Below are positions 5,233-5,307 of a DNA stretch of 5,307 nt, one piece after another. Below the pieces are notes generated by a model. The model made no database searches. It saw nothing but the letters and a program-made list of their open reading frames with translations, and was not told where the DNA came from. The DNA is from Gammaproteobacteria bacterium (GTDB lineage Bacteria > Pseudomonadota > Gammaproteobacteria > Granulosicoccales > Granulosicoccaceae): the NCBI GenBank assembly GCA_020444765.1, contig JAGRHW010000259.1:1-5307 (forward strand), written 5' to 3'. Numbering within the stretch: the stretch's first letter is position 1; every line of letters starts with the position of its first letter. The position numbers and the translations under genes are program-made.

Positions 5233-5307
5233 ATGCCGGACACTAAACAAACCAGCGGCCTCAGCTATCGCGATGCGGGTGTCGATATCGACGCCGGCAA
5301 TTCGCTG
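5233..5307 (+). CDS. purM: Phosphoribosylformylglycinamidine cyclo-ligase, N-terminus only
   Basis: The first 25 codons are present and the gene continues past the window end. After a variable start (M-P-D-T-K-Q-T-S-G) comes L-S-Y-R-D-A-G-V-D-I-D-A-G-N-S-L, the highly conserved N-terminal signature of PurM (AIR synthetase). PurM catalyses the ATP-dependent closure of FGAM to 5-aminoimidazole ribonucleotide, the fifth step of de novo purine synthesis, in the cytoplasm as a dimer. Identification rests on this short signature and on the neighbouring divergent DUF2066-hda unit, which is the expected context. purN often follows purM, but that is beyond the window. Expression may be influenced by the structured leader just upstream. 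Confidence 0.9.
   Translation, partial: MPDTKQTSGLSYRDAGVDIDAGNSL

Noticed and set aside
1..5307. CRISPR array, transposase, phage gene, toxin-antitoxin or defence cassette
   Set aside because: None seen on either strand; the tandem repeats at the left are coding modules, and the remaining genes are housekeeping, envelope or signalling genes.

Overview
The window looks like chromosomal DNA of a gammaproteobacterium. The strongest clue is the right end: an Hda-type DnaA regulator and a DUF2066 exported protein transcribed away from purM, an arrangement I know from gammaproteobacteria. Two likely lipoproteins and a Sec-type signal peptide fit a Gram-negative cell. I cannot name the genus. There are no RNA genes of known class, no CRISPR array and no transposase.

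Layout from left to right. (1) Bases 2-631 are the 3' end of a large surface or secreted repeat protein made of calcium-binding cadherin/Ig-like modules; its start lies outside the window. (2) Bases 632-938 are an A/T-rich, gene-free stretch with a C-rich, G-poor tract just after the stop (possible Rho-dependent termination) and a small dyad. (3) A small putative lipoprotein (939-1214, +) converges on (4) an alpha/beta-hydrolase lipoprotein (1257-2150, -), whose last ~25 codons run through a REP-like palindromic repeat. (5) Divergent from the hydrolase is a two-domain signalling protein, class III nucleotide cyclase plus FHA (2293-3189, +). It has an Arg where these cyclases usually carry the purine-selecting Lys. 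(6) It converges on an hda-like gene (3214-3909, -), which lies 2 bp downstream of a DUF2066 gene (3912-5048, -); the two are almost certainly one operon. (7) Divergent from that operon, purM begins at 5233 (+) and runs off the window.

Functionally this is a mixture of housekeeping genes (purine synthesis, control of replication initiation), envelope proteins of unknown role and one signalling protein. Only the DUF2066-hda pair shows clear operon coupling. No multi-gene novel system is visible. The most interesting non-coding signal is in the purM leader: two perfect stems (8 bp and 7 bp) interleave at 5156-5197 with spacing that fits an H-type RNA pseudoknot, and only in the purM sense. It begins just downstream of a TAGAAT -10-like hexamer and ends about 20 nt before the purM ribosome binding site. 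It is a candidate cis-regulatory RNA, supported here by base pairing and geometry alone.
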